From positions 372,001 to 436,000 of the forward strand of contig NZ_KB907453.1 of the NCBI RefSeq assembly GCF_000382045.1: 64,000 nucleotides of DNA, read 5' to 3'. Below are positions 8,228 through 15,126 of the stretch, one piece after another. The notes under the pieces are model-generated. The model saw only the letters and a list, made by a program, of their open reading frames with translations. It ran no database searches and had not been told where the DNA came from. How positions within the stretch are numbered: the stretch's first letter is position 1; each line of letters opens with the position of its first letter. Both the position numbers and the translations under genes were made by a program. Source of the DNA: Variovorax atrisoli 110B. GTDB lineage: Bacteria > Pseudomonadota > Gammaproteobacteria > Burkholderiales > Burkholderiaceae_C.

Positions 8228-8845
8228 ATGCCTGCCGGGCGTGACGACGATACTTCGGCCGCCATGGCTTGGCACCAGGCGCTGGCTAGGCGCTTTCCCG
8301 AACTGGCGCCGGCGTCCCTGACGACACTCGCCGGGCAGGCGCGCCGCGAGACACCGGCTGCGCAGGCGACGCTGTTGGCGGCTGGCGACGTGTGGCGGCA
8401 CGCCTTCTGGGTCGAGCGCGGCATGCTGCGGCTCTGCTACATCGACAGCGAAGGGCGTGAGTCGAACAAGAACTTCCACGCCGAGGACGCATTCATCTGG
8501 CCCGTGACCGAGGCAATGCAGCGCGAGCCCGCGGCCTTCTTCATCGCCGCACTGAACCCGGCCACTGTCTGGCGCCTGCCGTACGCCGCGCTGCAGGCCG
8601 AGGTGGGCGAGCTGCCTTCGTGGACGGCGCTGCGGCTGCAGGCGCTCGCCGGCCTGCTCGACGACAAGATGCGGCGCGAGCAGACTTTTCTGCAGTGCAC
8701 GGCACGCCAGCGCTACGAGGCCCTCCTGCGCGAACGCCCCGAATGGACCGGCCGTATCCCGCTGCGCCACCTGGCTTCGTACCTGGGCATGACGGACGTG
8801 TCGCTGTCGCGGCTGCGCGCGGAGATGGGACTTATCGAGGGTTAA
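8228..8845 (+). CDS. Crp/Fnr-family transcriptional regulator
   Basis: A 205-residue regulator with an N-terminal cyclic-nucleotide-binding-type beta roll (ATLLAAGDVWRHAFWVERGMLRL is its core, residues about 34-60) and a C-terminal winged helix in which the recognition segment is LASYLGMTDVSLSRLRAEM. It lacks the cAMP-contact residues I would expect in true CRP and lacks the Fnr cysteine cluster, so the signal is unknown. The ATG at 8228 gives the best N terminus. A DUF1772 membrane gene follows 63 bp later and may be its target. Confidence 0.85.
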   Translation: MPAGRDDDTSAAMAWHQALARRFPELAPASLTTLAGQARRETPAAQATLLAAGDVWRHAFWVERGMLRLCYIDSEGRESNKNFHAEDAFIWPVTEAMQREPAAFFIAALNPATVWRLPYAALQAEVGELPSWTALRLQALAGLLDDKMRREQTFLQCTARQRYEALLRERPEWTGRIPLRHLASYLGMTDVSLSRLRAEMGLIEG

Positions 8846-8908
8846 GGCGCCGAACGCGCAGCGGCGGGACAGTGCAGGCTTTCCTTTCCCGCAGGAGGAG
8901 CCCCCGCA

Positions 8909-9511
8909 ATGTTCTCTCGCCGACCGGCCATGTCGCCCTCGTTAGCCTGCCACGCGCTGGCCATCTTCTGGTTGAGCGTGATGGCCGGCTTCTTCTGGAC
9001 CTACAGCGCCAACGTGAATTTCGCGACCCTGGAGATGGACGGCGCCACCTACGCGCGCGTGCAGTCGGGTCTGAACCGCAACGTGCGGCACGCGATGTTC
9101 TTCGGCTTCTTCTTCGGGCCGCCGCTGCTGTGTGCGCTGGCATTGGCCACGGCCTGGAGTGCGCGCCACAGGGGCTGGTGGCGCTGCCTGCTGCTGGCCG
9201 GCGTGCTCTACGGCCTGGGCATCGTGGTGTTCACGGCGCAGGTCAACCTGCCGCTCAACGCGCACACCGAATCGTGGGATCCGCGGGCATTGCCGCCAGA
9301 CTGGGCGCGCACGCGCGAGCGCTGGAACGCAGCGAACCTCTGGCGCACGATAGCCGGTGCGCTGGCTTTCGGGCTGGCGCTCGCGGCCCTGTGCGCTCGG
9401 GCAGTGGCGGCAGCGGCTCAATCCAGCGCGAACAGCGCCGCGGCAGCCTCGTCGAGCGCGGCGACCCTGCGCGAGTCGGAGCCCGGGCCCGCCGCCTGTA
9501 GCGCGCGCTGA
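8909..9511 (+). CDS. DUF1772 family membrane protein
   Basis: A 200-residue inner-membrane protein with four predicted helices (about residues 10-32, 68-88, 95-112 and 148-168). The pattern NVRHAMFFGFFFGP, VNLPLNAHTESWDP and WNAANLWRT fits the DUF1772 (anthrone-oxygenase-like) family, whose members bind or act on hydrophobic aromatics; no activity can be assigned. A strong AGGAGG lies before the ATG. The last 36 residues are a low-complexity Ala/Ser tail that lies antisense to the 3' end of the converging lipoprotein gene (94-bp overlap), so the tail is probably not a conserved part. Confidence 0.8.
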   Translation: MFSRRPAMSPSLACHALAIFWLSVMAGFFWTYSANVNFATLEMDGATYARVQSGLNRNVRHAMFFGFFFGPPLLCALALATAWSARHRGWWRCLLLAGVLYGLGIVVFTAQVNLPLNAHTESWDPRALPPDWARTRERWNAANLWRTIAGALAFGLALAALCARAVAAAAQSSANSAAAASSSAATLRESEPGPAACSAR

Positions 9512-10239
9512 TACATGGCCACGCGCGTGGCCGACACCGGCCTGCACAGGGGCCTGCCGCGCGTCTGCGCAATGCCCCGTCCTGGCACCACGTAGCGCCC
9601 CGGGTTGAGCCGCGCGAAGCGGATGTACGCCTGCAGCGTGGGCAGGATGTCGCCGTGCAGCGCGTTCATGCGCCTTTCCGCGTCCATGCCGATCTGTGCT
9701 CGGCCCTTCGCGTCCCTGGTGATCGGCAAGCCCAGGATGTCGGCCATGTCGATCTGGAAGTGCGTGAAGTCGCCGTAGGGGCGCTTGCAGTCGATGACGA
9801 AGCTGTTCCAGTTGGCGTGCTGCAGCAGGCGGATGTGCTCGGCCGTCACGTCGAAGGCGTTGCGCTTCTCGAAGGGCGGCTGGAACGCGTAGTGGCCGGC
9901 CACGAAGCTCGCGTGCAGGAAGAAGGCGGCGGCCACGTTCACGAAGCGCTCGAAGACCGGCGAGTTGCCGCCGTCGAGTACCTCGCCGAACTGCTCCAGC
10001 GTCATGTCGGGCGGCACGATGGCGGGCGCGCCGGATTCGCAGCCGACCCACTCGGCATGGCTGCGGCGGAACCAGTCGATGTCGGCCTGCGTGATCTCTA
10101 TGCTGCCCGGTTGGGGCGAAGCCGCCGGTGCGGCCGCAGGCGTGTCCGGCGACCGGCCGCATCCCGACGCGGCCAGCAGGGCGGCTGCGGTGCATGCGGC
10201 GGAAAGTGCCAGCGCATCCCGCCGATGGAACCATCTCAC
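9418..10239 (-). CDS. unknown exported lipoprotein-like protein
   Basis: A 273-residue protein I do not recognise. I chose the GTG at 10239 because GGAGAG lies six bases upstream; ATGs at 10269 and 10299 are in frame but poorly placed. The N terminus has HRRDALALS then a hydrophobic stretch ending AASGC, which reads as a lipobox and, with the double arginine, possibly a Tat signal. A linker rich in Pro/Ala follows. The body has FFLHASFVAGHYAFQPPF, several Trp/His pairs and GDFTHFQIDMADILG. It converges on the DUF1772 gene. Confidence 0.7.
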   Translation of the reverse strand: MRWFHRRDALALSAACTAAALLAASGCGRSPDTPAAAPAASPQPGSIEITQADIDWFRRSHAEWVGCESGAPAIVPPDMTLEQFGEVLDGGNSPVFERFVNVAAAFFLHASFVAGHYAFQPPFEKRNAFDVTAEHIRLLQHANWNSFVIDCKRPYGDFTHFQIDMADILGLPITRDAKGRAQIGMDAERRMNALHGDILPTLQAYIRFARLNPGRYVVPGRGIAQTRGRPLCRPVSATRVAMYQRALQAAGPGSDSRRVAALDEAAAALFALD

Positions 10240-10457
10240 GTTGTTCTCTCCACTGAAAAAGCTGTCCATCTCTGTCTTTGCAGCGCAGGACGATGCCATG
10301 CGGGCCTGACAGCTGCCTGAGGACGGCCGGGCCGTGCGCCGGAACGCGTGGCAGAAGACAATGGGGAACCCTCAGGAAAAACGGGGCTCCCACGGCGGGC
10401 CTGCACCAGCCCGAAGCCTCCATCCAGCCAGCAAGCCAGCCAGCGACCCGAATCCAG

Positions 10458-10913
10458 ATGCAACGTCTCACGCGTCAACGCAACGCCGTCTTCTCCGCCT
10501 TCAGCGACGCAGGCCGCGTCCTCACCGCCCCGCAGATCCTGGCGCACGCGCGCGAGATCGTTCCGGAGATCAGCCTCTCCACCGTCTACCGCCAGGTTTC
10601 GCTGCTCTTGGCCGATGGCGAGATCGCCAAGGTCGAGCTGCCCGGCGAGCCCGCCCGCTACGAGGTGGCGTGCAAGCCCGCGGCACATGGCCAGCCGGGC
10701 CACGGCGACAGCCACGCCGACCACCACCATCACTACTTCCACTGCTCCAGCTGCGGGCAGGTGTACCTGCTGCATTCCTGCCCCGGTCCGATGGACGACC
10801 TGGCGCCGAAGGGCTTCCAGGTGAAGAGCCACGAGGTGACGCTGCACGGGATCTGCGCCTCTTGCGCCGGAGCGGAAACGACCGGCAAGGGGCGCGCAGG
10901 CAAGTCGCACTGA
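10458..10913 (+). CDS. zur: Fur-family regulator, probable zinc uptake regulator
   Basis: A 151-residue Fur-superfamily repressor. Residues 1-65 form the winged helix (TAPQILAHAREIVPEISLSTVYRQV), then a histidine-rich linker with HADHHHHYFHC supplies regulatory metal ligands, and two CxxC pairs (CSSC and CASC) form the structural zinc site. I infer Zur rather than Fur because the next gene encodes the zinc-free form of L36, a classic Zur target, but the operator could also be read as Fur-like. Upstream ATGs in the same frame lack conservation; ATG 10458 starts MQRLTRQR, as in relatives. Confidence 0.8.
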   Translation: MQRLTRQRNAVFSAFSDAGRVLTAPQILAHAREIVPEISLSTVYRQVSLLLADGEIAKVELPGEPARYEVACKPAAHGQPGHGDSHADHHHHYFHCSSCGQVYLLHSCPGPMDDLAPKGFQVKSHEVTLHGICASCAGAETTGKGRAGKSH

Positions 10914-10939
10914 GCGGCGGCTTTCATCGGGCTTTCAAT

Positions 10940-10963
10940 TTATTGAGAATGGATTCTCAATAA
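10940..10963. promoter_or_regulatory. perfect palindromic operator upstream of rpmJ2
   Basis: An 11-base arm TTATTGAGAAT is followed by GG and the exact complement ATTCTCAATAA. It covers the -35 hexamer (TTGAGA, 10943-10948) and spacer of a promoter whose -10 is TATAGT at 10966-10971, 17 bp away, so a bound repressor would block RNA polymerase. The TGAGAAT half-site resembles Fur-family boxes, though here the centre is two bases wide. The divergent-in-position neighbour is the Zur-like regulator, the obvious candidate to bind it. Confidence 0.75.
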
Positions 10964-10971
10964 CGTATAGT
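10943..10971 (+). promoter_or_regulatory. sigma-70-type promoter of rpmJ2
   Basis: TTGAGA, 17 bp, TATAGT. This is one of the best sigma-70 matches in the window, and the predicted start near 10978 leaves a leader of about 28 bases before the ATG at 11006. It is embedded in the palindrome at 10940-10963. Confidence 0.65.
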
Positions 10972-11005
10972 CGCGGGTCCGAATCCTCCGGCTCCGATCC
11001 CGACC

Positions 11006-11155
11006 ATGCAAGTCCTGTCCTCGCTCAAAGAAGCAAAGAAACGCCACCGCGACTGCCAGGTGGTGACGCGGCGCGGCCGCACCTACGTCATCTGCAAGTC
11101 CAACCCGCGCTTCAAGGCAAGGCAGGGCGGCGCCAAGAACAGGCACAAGCGCTGA
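11006..11155 (+). CDS. rpmJ2: ribosomal protein L36, cysteine-poor (type B) paralogue
   Basis: A 49-residue protein: [20 protein letters not shown] at the start, then a basic [16 protein letters not shown] core. The core matches YkgO, the E. coli alternative L36 that lacks the full zinc ribbon; only Cys17 and Cys30 remain of the usual C-x2-C...C...H set. Such C-minus paralogues replace the zinc-binding form in the 50S subunit when zinc is scarce, freeing zinc. The gene is under the palindromic operator at 10940-10963 and follows the Zur-like gene. It is too short for most automatic ORF cut-offs. Confidence 0.92.
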   Translation: MQVLSSLKEAKKRHRDCQVVTRRGRTYVICKSNPRFKARQGGAKNRHKR

Positions 11156-11288
11156 GCGCAGGCACCGGGCGCCGCCGCGGCTGAATCGCCGGCGCTCCGG
11201 GCTTTCCCATCACTGAACGACCGCTTTGGCGCGCATGCGCCGGCGCGCGGCTGCGCTCGTCTTTTTTCCTTCTCACCGGGTTCCTTCC

Positions 11289-11996
11289 ATGCTCCGAGCC
11301 ATCGGCCTCACCAAGCAGTACGGCGCGCACACAGCGCTCGACAGCCTCGACCTCGACATCCGCGCCGGCGAAATCTACTGCCTGCTGGGCGCGAACGGCG
11401 CCGGCAAGACCACGACCATCAACCTGTTCCTGAACTTCGTCGAGCCGACCTCCGGCACGGTCGAGATCAACGGCATCGATGTCGTGCGCCACCCGGTGGC
11501 CACCAAGCAGCACGTGGCCTACATCCCCGAGCAGGTCACGCTGTACGGATCGCTCTCGGGGCTGGAGAACCTGCGCTTCTTCGCCGGGCTCGCGCTGGGC
11601 CGCGAGCTGCCGCGCGATCGGCTGCTTCGACTGATGACCGAGGTGGGACTGGACCACGCCGTGGCCGACAGGCGCGTGTCGGCTTACTCCAAGGGCATGC
11701 GCCAGAAGGTGTGGATCGCCGTGGCGCTGGCCAAGCAGGCGAGGGCGCTGCTGCTCGACGAGCCCACCTCCGGGCTCGACCCCCAAGCCGCCAGCGAGTT
11801 CTCGGGCCTGCTGCGCCGCGCCGCCGACGGCGGCGTGGCCGTGCTCACCACCACGCACGACCTGTTCCACGCGCAGCAGACCGCCACGCGCGTCGGAATC
11901 ATGAAGCGCGGCCGGCTCGTCGAGAGCCTGGACGGCGAAGCGCAGATCGCGCGCACCGACCTGCAGTCCCTCTACCTGCAGCACATGAGGACATAG
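11289..11996 (+). CDS. ABC transporter ATP-binding protein, ABC-2/NosF-like
   Basis: A 235-residue ATPase. Walker A GANGAGKT at 34-41, signature YSKGMRQ at about 133-139, Walker B LLLDEP at 154-159, and switch histidine 190. The slightly unusual signature (SKGMRQ rather than LSGGQ) is typical of ABC-2-type systems such as NosF, Nod or drug exporters. It heads a run of ATPase, two DUF3526-type permeases and a TonB-dependent receptor. A GC-rich hairpin followed by TTTTTT (11262-11267) precedes the gene and might partly end the rpmJ2 transcript. Confidence 0.92.
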   Translation: MLRAIGLTKQYGAHTALDSLDLDIRAGEIYCLLGANGAGKTTTINLFLNFVEPTSGTVEINGIDVVRHPVATKQHVAYIPEQVTLYGSLSGLENLRFFAGLALGRELPRDRLLRLMTEVGLDHAVADRRVSAYSKGMRQKVWIAVALAKQARALLLDEPTSGLDPQAASEFSGLLRRAADGGVAVLTTTHDLFHAQQTATRVGIMKRGRLVESLDGEAQIARTDLQSLYLQHMRT

Positions 11997-11997
11997 G

Positions 11998-12159
11998 ATG
12001 AAACTCACCCCCAGTCTTCGCGCACTTCGTGTCGCTTCGCCAACCCCCTTTCAGGGGGCGACACCGGCAGCCCGGCAAAGCCGGTTCCGCGGTGTCTCCC
12101 GAATGGATCGCGCCACTTTCATGCGTTGTGTGTCGCGCGCAGAGCGGTGGAGCAACTGA
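11998..12159 (+). other. possible 53-residue ORF containing an intergenic repeat
   Basis: An ATG one base after the ATPase stop opens a frame to the TGA at 12157-12159, immediately before the permease ATG. The encoded peptide (MKLTPSLRALRVASPTPFQG at its start) is basic and shows no domain. Because it reads through the structured repeat at 12044-12096 it may be an accident of that repeat rather than a gene. It lacks a clear ribosome site of its own, though translational coupling to the ATPase is possible. Confidence 0.25.
12044..12096. repeat. structured intergenic repeat inside the ABC operon
   Basis: Two adjacent hairpins. The first is CCCCCT-ttc-AGGGGG (12044-12058). The second is nested: GACACCG (12060-12066) pairs with CGGTGTC (12090-12096) and encloses CCGGC-aaa-GCCGG (12072-12084). 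The run resembles a repeat I associate with Variovorax intergenic DNA. It lies between the ATPase and first permease genes, so it would be transcribed and could slow decay or translation between subunits. Confidence 0.6.
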
Positions 12160-12160
12160 C

Positions 12161-13561
12161 ATGCTTCCTTGCTGGATCGCACGCCGCGAATTCCTCGAAC
12201 GCCTGCGCGACGGGCGCCTCTACTGGGCAGGCGGACTGGTCGCCGTGCTGCTGCTGACTGCGCTGGCCGTGGGCTGGGCGCACCAGCGCGCCGCGCAGGC
12301 GGAGCAGCGCGCCGCACAGGCCATGGACTACCACGACTGGCTGCGGCAGGACCGGCGCCATCCGCACGACGCCGCGCACCAGGGCATGCACGCCTTCAAG
12401 CCCGAGGCGGCGCTGTCGATGATCGATCCGGGCATCAACCCCTTCATCGGCAGCACCGTGTGGCTGCAGGCGCACCGCCAGAGCGAGGTGAAGTTCAACG
12501 CGGCGCAGGATGCGACCGGCCTGCAGCGCTTCGGCAATCTCTCGGTCGGCTGGATCCTGCAGGTGCTGGGGCCGCTGCTGGTGATCGTGCTGGGCTTCAA
12601 CGCCTTCGCCGGCGAGCGCGAGCAGGGCATCCTGCGGCAGACGCTGAGCCTGGGCGTGTCGCCGCTGCGCCTTTTGGGCGGCAAGGCGCTCGCACTGGCC
12701 GGCTCGCTGGCCGCGCTGCTGGTGCCGGCCGCACTCATCGCCGCCGTAGCGGTGGCCGCCGGCGCGGAAGAGGGGGAGTGTCTCGACGCGCTGCTCAGGC
12801 TGGGCGCCTGGTCGCTCGGCTATGCCGTGTACCTGGGCATCTTCGTCTTCGTGGTGCTCGGCGTGTCGGCGCTTTCGTCGACCTCGCGCATGGCGATCAC
12901 GCTGCTGTTGGCGCTGTGGATCGCGCAGGCAGTGATGGCGCCGCGCGTGTTGTCTGAGCTTTCGCGCGCGTGGTTTCCCAGCCCGACGCGTCTCGAGTTC
13001 AACCAGGCGCTGGGGGCCGAGCTCAAGACCGTGTCCGACGGCGTCTGGCAGAAGAACTTCGGCTCCACCGAGCGCTGGGGCCGCGACGTGCCGCTGAGCA
13101 AGTGGGGCATCGCGCTGCGCCTGGACGACCAGGCCTCCTACCCGGTGTACGACCGCCACTACGGCCGCCTGTGGGACACCTGGGAGCGCCAGCAGGCAGT
13201 GCAGGAATGGAGCGGCCTGCTGCTGCCCATCCTCGCGGTGCGCAGCTTCTCGATGGGCATGGCGGGCACCGACTTCGCGCACCACCGCAGTTTCACGACC
13301 GCGGCCGAACTGCATCGCCGCCACATCCAGGACCTGATGAGCGCAGACCTGGTGGCGCATGCCGATCCCCTGGGCGGCCAGCATTTCGCCTACCAGGCCG
13401 AGCCCGATCTGTGGGCGACCGTGCCGCCCTTCGACTACCAGCCGCCAAGCGCGGCCTGGGCGCTGACGCACCAGGTGCGCAGCTTCGCCGTGCTGTGCGC
13501 CGGCCTGCTGCTGGCCGCCGCCTTCGCGGCCTTCACCGCCTCGCGCCAGCGCGCGCTCTGA
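12161..13561 (+). CDS. ABC-2 type permease, DUF3526-like, first of two
   Basis: A 466-residue membrane protein. One helix lies near residues 23-43, followed by a large periplasmic domain (about 45-140), then a cluster of helices (about 140-300), a second soluble stretch, and a last helix near 440-462. The GEREQGILRQTLSLGVSP motif after the second helix is the standard ABC-2 coupling segment. Preceded by GGAG before the chosen ATG; the frame opens earlier at 12029 but only through the repeat. It pairs with the next gene, 12 bp away, to form a heteromeric transporter with the ATPase. Confidence 0.85.
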   Translation: MLPCWIARREFLERLRDGRLYWAGGLVAVLLLTALAVGWAHQRAAQAEQRAAQAMDYHDWLRQDRRHPHDAAHQGMHAFKPEAALSMIDPGINPFIGSTVWLQAHRQSEVKFNAAQDATGLQRFGNLSVGWILQVLGPLLVIVLGFNAFAGEREQGILRQTLSLGVSPLRLLGGKALALAGSLAALLVPAALIAAVAVAAGAEEGECLDALLRLGAWSLGYAVYLGIFVFVVLGVSALSSTSRMAITLLLALWIAQAVMAPRVLSELSRAWFPSPTRLEFNQALGAELKTVSDGVWQKNFGSTERWGRDVPLSKWGIALRLDDQASYPVYDRHYGRLWDTWERQQAVQEWSGLLLPILAVRSFSMGMAGTDFAHHRSFTTAAELHRRHIQDLMSADLVAHADPLGGQHFAYQAEPDLWATVPPFDYQPPSAAWALTHQVRSFAVLCAGLLLAAAFAAFTASRQRAL

Positions 13562-13573
13562 GGTAAGCAGCAG

Positions 13574-15079
13574 ATGACGACGTCACCTTCCTCCTCCGTT
13601 TCCGCTTCCTTCGTCGATCCTCCACAGGGCCGCCGCCTGCTGGCGGTGATGCGCCAGGAGTGCCGCCTGATGCTCGCCGAGCGCACCCTCTGGGCCGCCG
13701 GTGCGCTGTTCCTGCTGCTCGTGGCCTATGCCCTCGGCAACGGGCTGCTGCAGACCGCGAGCCGCGACCGCGCGCAGGCCGCAGTGGCGCAGGCCGACCG
13801 CGAAGCCCGCGCGGCGCAGCGCGTCTTGCTGGAGAACATCCTCGCCGGCACCGCGCAGCCCACGCCCTTCGAGAACCCGGCCGACCCTTCGCGCATGGCC
13901 AGCGGCTATGGCGGCCACCACGCGATCCTGCCGACCGCGCCGCTGGGCCCGGTTGCGCTGGGGCAGAGCGACCTGTTCCCGAGCCAGTTCAAGGTCACCG
14001 GCCAGAGCCGCGTGGTGTTCATGAACCCGAGCGACATCGAGAGCCCCTGGCACCTGCTGAGCGGGCATTTCGACCTGGCCTTCGTCATCGTCTACCTGCT
14101 GCCGCTCCTGATCTTCGCGCTGGGCTACAACCTGCTGTCGGCCGAGCGCGAGAACGGCACGCTGAGGCTGCTGCTGTCGCAGCCGCTGCGGCTGCGCACG
14201 CTGCTCGCGGGCAAGCTCACGGTGCGCGCCGCGGTGCTGCTGGGGCCCGCCGTGCTTCTGCCGGTGGCGGTGCTCGTGGTGGCGCGCCAGGCCGGGCTGA
14301 CGGGCTCGCCGGGCGCCGTGCTGTGGTGGTGGGCGCTGCTGGTGGGGGCGTACGCGCTCTTCTGGTTCGCGCTGGTGGTGGCGGTGAACGCCTTCGGCGC
14401 CTCGTCGGCGACGAACGCGATGGTGCTCGTCATCGCCTGGGTGCTGCTGGTGCTGGTGGCGCCGGTGCTGCTGAACCTCGTCGTGACGCAGGCCAGCCCC
14501 GCGCCTTCGCGCACCGAGCTGGCCACGCGCCAGCGCATCGTGACGGCAGAGGCGATGAAGCGCCATGCCGACCTGATGAGCACCGACTACCAGCACGTCG
14601 GCCGCGGCGCCATCCTCGTGCCGCGCGAGGGCAAGATCGAGATCGCCGGCCGGCTGCTGGGCAACTACCTGATCGAGAAGGAAGTCGACGAGGCCATCAG
14701 GCCTGAGCTCGACCGCTTCGATGCGCAGCAGGCCGGGCAGCAAGCGCTGCTGGCGCGCTTCAGCGCGGTGTCCCCGGCGGCCGTGGCCTACGAGGGCATG
14801 ACGGCGCTGGCCGGCACCGGCACGCGGCGGCAGGCGCGCTTCGAGGCGCAGACCGTCGCCTATCACGAGGCGTGGAAAGGCTTCTTCTTCCCGCGCATCG
14901 ACGCGCGCGATGCGCTTTCGCCCTCCGACTTCGACCGCATTCCCGCGTTCGCCTGGCAGGAGGAGTCCGCCAGCCTCGTACGCGGACAGGCCGCGCTTGC
15001 CGTGCTGCAGCTGCTGGTGCCTGGCCTGCTGCTGTTCGGGCTGGCCGCATGGCGGCTGCGCCGCTTCTCGGTCGCGTAG
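13574..15079 (+). CDS. ABC-2 type permease, DUF3526-like, second of two
   Basis: A 501-residue membrane protein with the same plan as its neighbour: a helix at about 38-58, a long periplasmic domain, the coupling motif SAERENGTLRLLLSQPL (after residue 190), five more helices, a second soluble domain with conserved FFFPRIDARDAL, and a final helix before the basic C terminus RLRRFSVA. Two such permeases plus one ATPase suggest a complex that moves a substrate or works on periplasmic or outer-membrane partners. The TonB receptor gene follows 47 bp later. The substrate is unknown; metal or metallophore is an inference from context. Confidence 0.87.
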   Translation: MTTSPSSSVSASFVDPPQGRRLLAVMRQECRLMLAERTLWAAGALFLLLVAYALGNGLLQTASRDRAQAAVAQADREARAAQRVLLENILAGTAQPTPFENPADPSRMASGYGGHHAILPTAPLGPVALGQSDLFPSQFKVTGQSRVVFMNPSDIESPWHLLSGHFDLAFVIVYLLPLLIFALGYNLLSAERENGTLRLLLSQPLRLRTLLAGKLTVRAAVLLGPAVLLPVAVLVVARQAGLTGSPGAVLWWWALLVGAYALFWFALVVAVNAFGASSATNAMVLVIAWVLLVLVAPVLLNLVVTQASPAPSRTELATRQRIVTAEAMKRHADLMSTDYQHVGRGAILVPREGKIEIAGRLLGNYLIEKEVDEAIRPELDRFDAQQAGQQALLARFSAVSPAAVAYEGMTALAGTGTRRQARFEAQTVAYHEAWKGFFFPRIDARDALSPSDFDRIPAFAWQEESASLVRGQAALAVLQLLVPGLLLFGLAAWRLRRFSVA

Positions 15080-15126
15080 GCGCCGCCCCGGTTTTCTTTC
15101 CTTATTGCATTCAAGCAAGCAATCCA

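Noticed and set aside
11156..11288. Strong intrinsic terminator after rpmJ2
   Set aside because: There are GC hairpins and a TTTTTT run (11262-11267), but the run does not directly follow a good stem, so I only mention it in the neighbouring entry.
14872..15126. N-terminal extension of the TonB receptor frame into the second permease gene
   Set aside because: The region is antisense-free but fully inside the permease coding sequence in another frame; the signal peptide starts at 15127.
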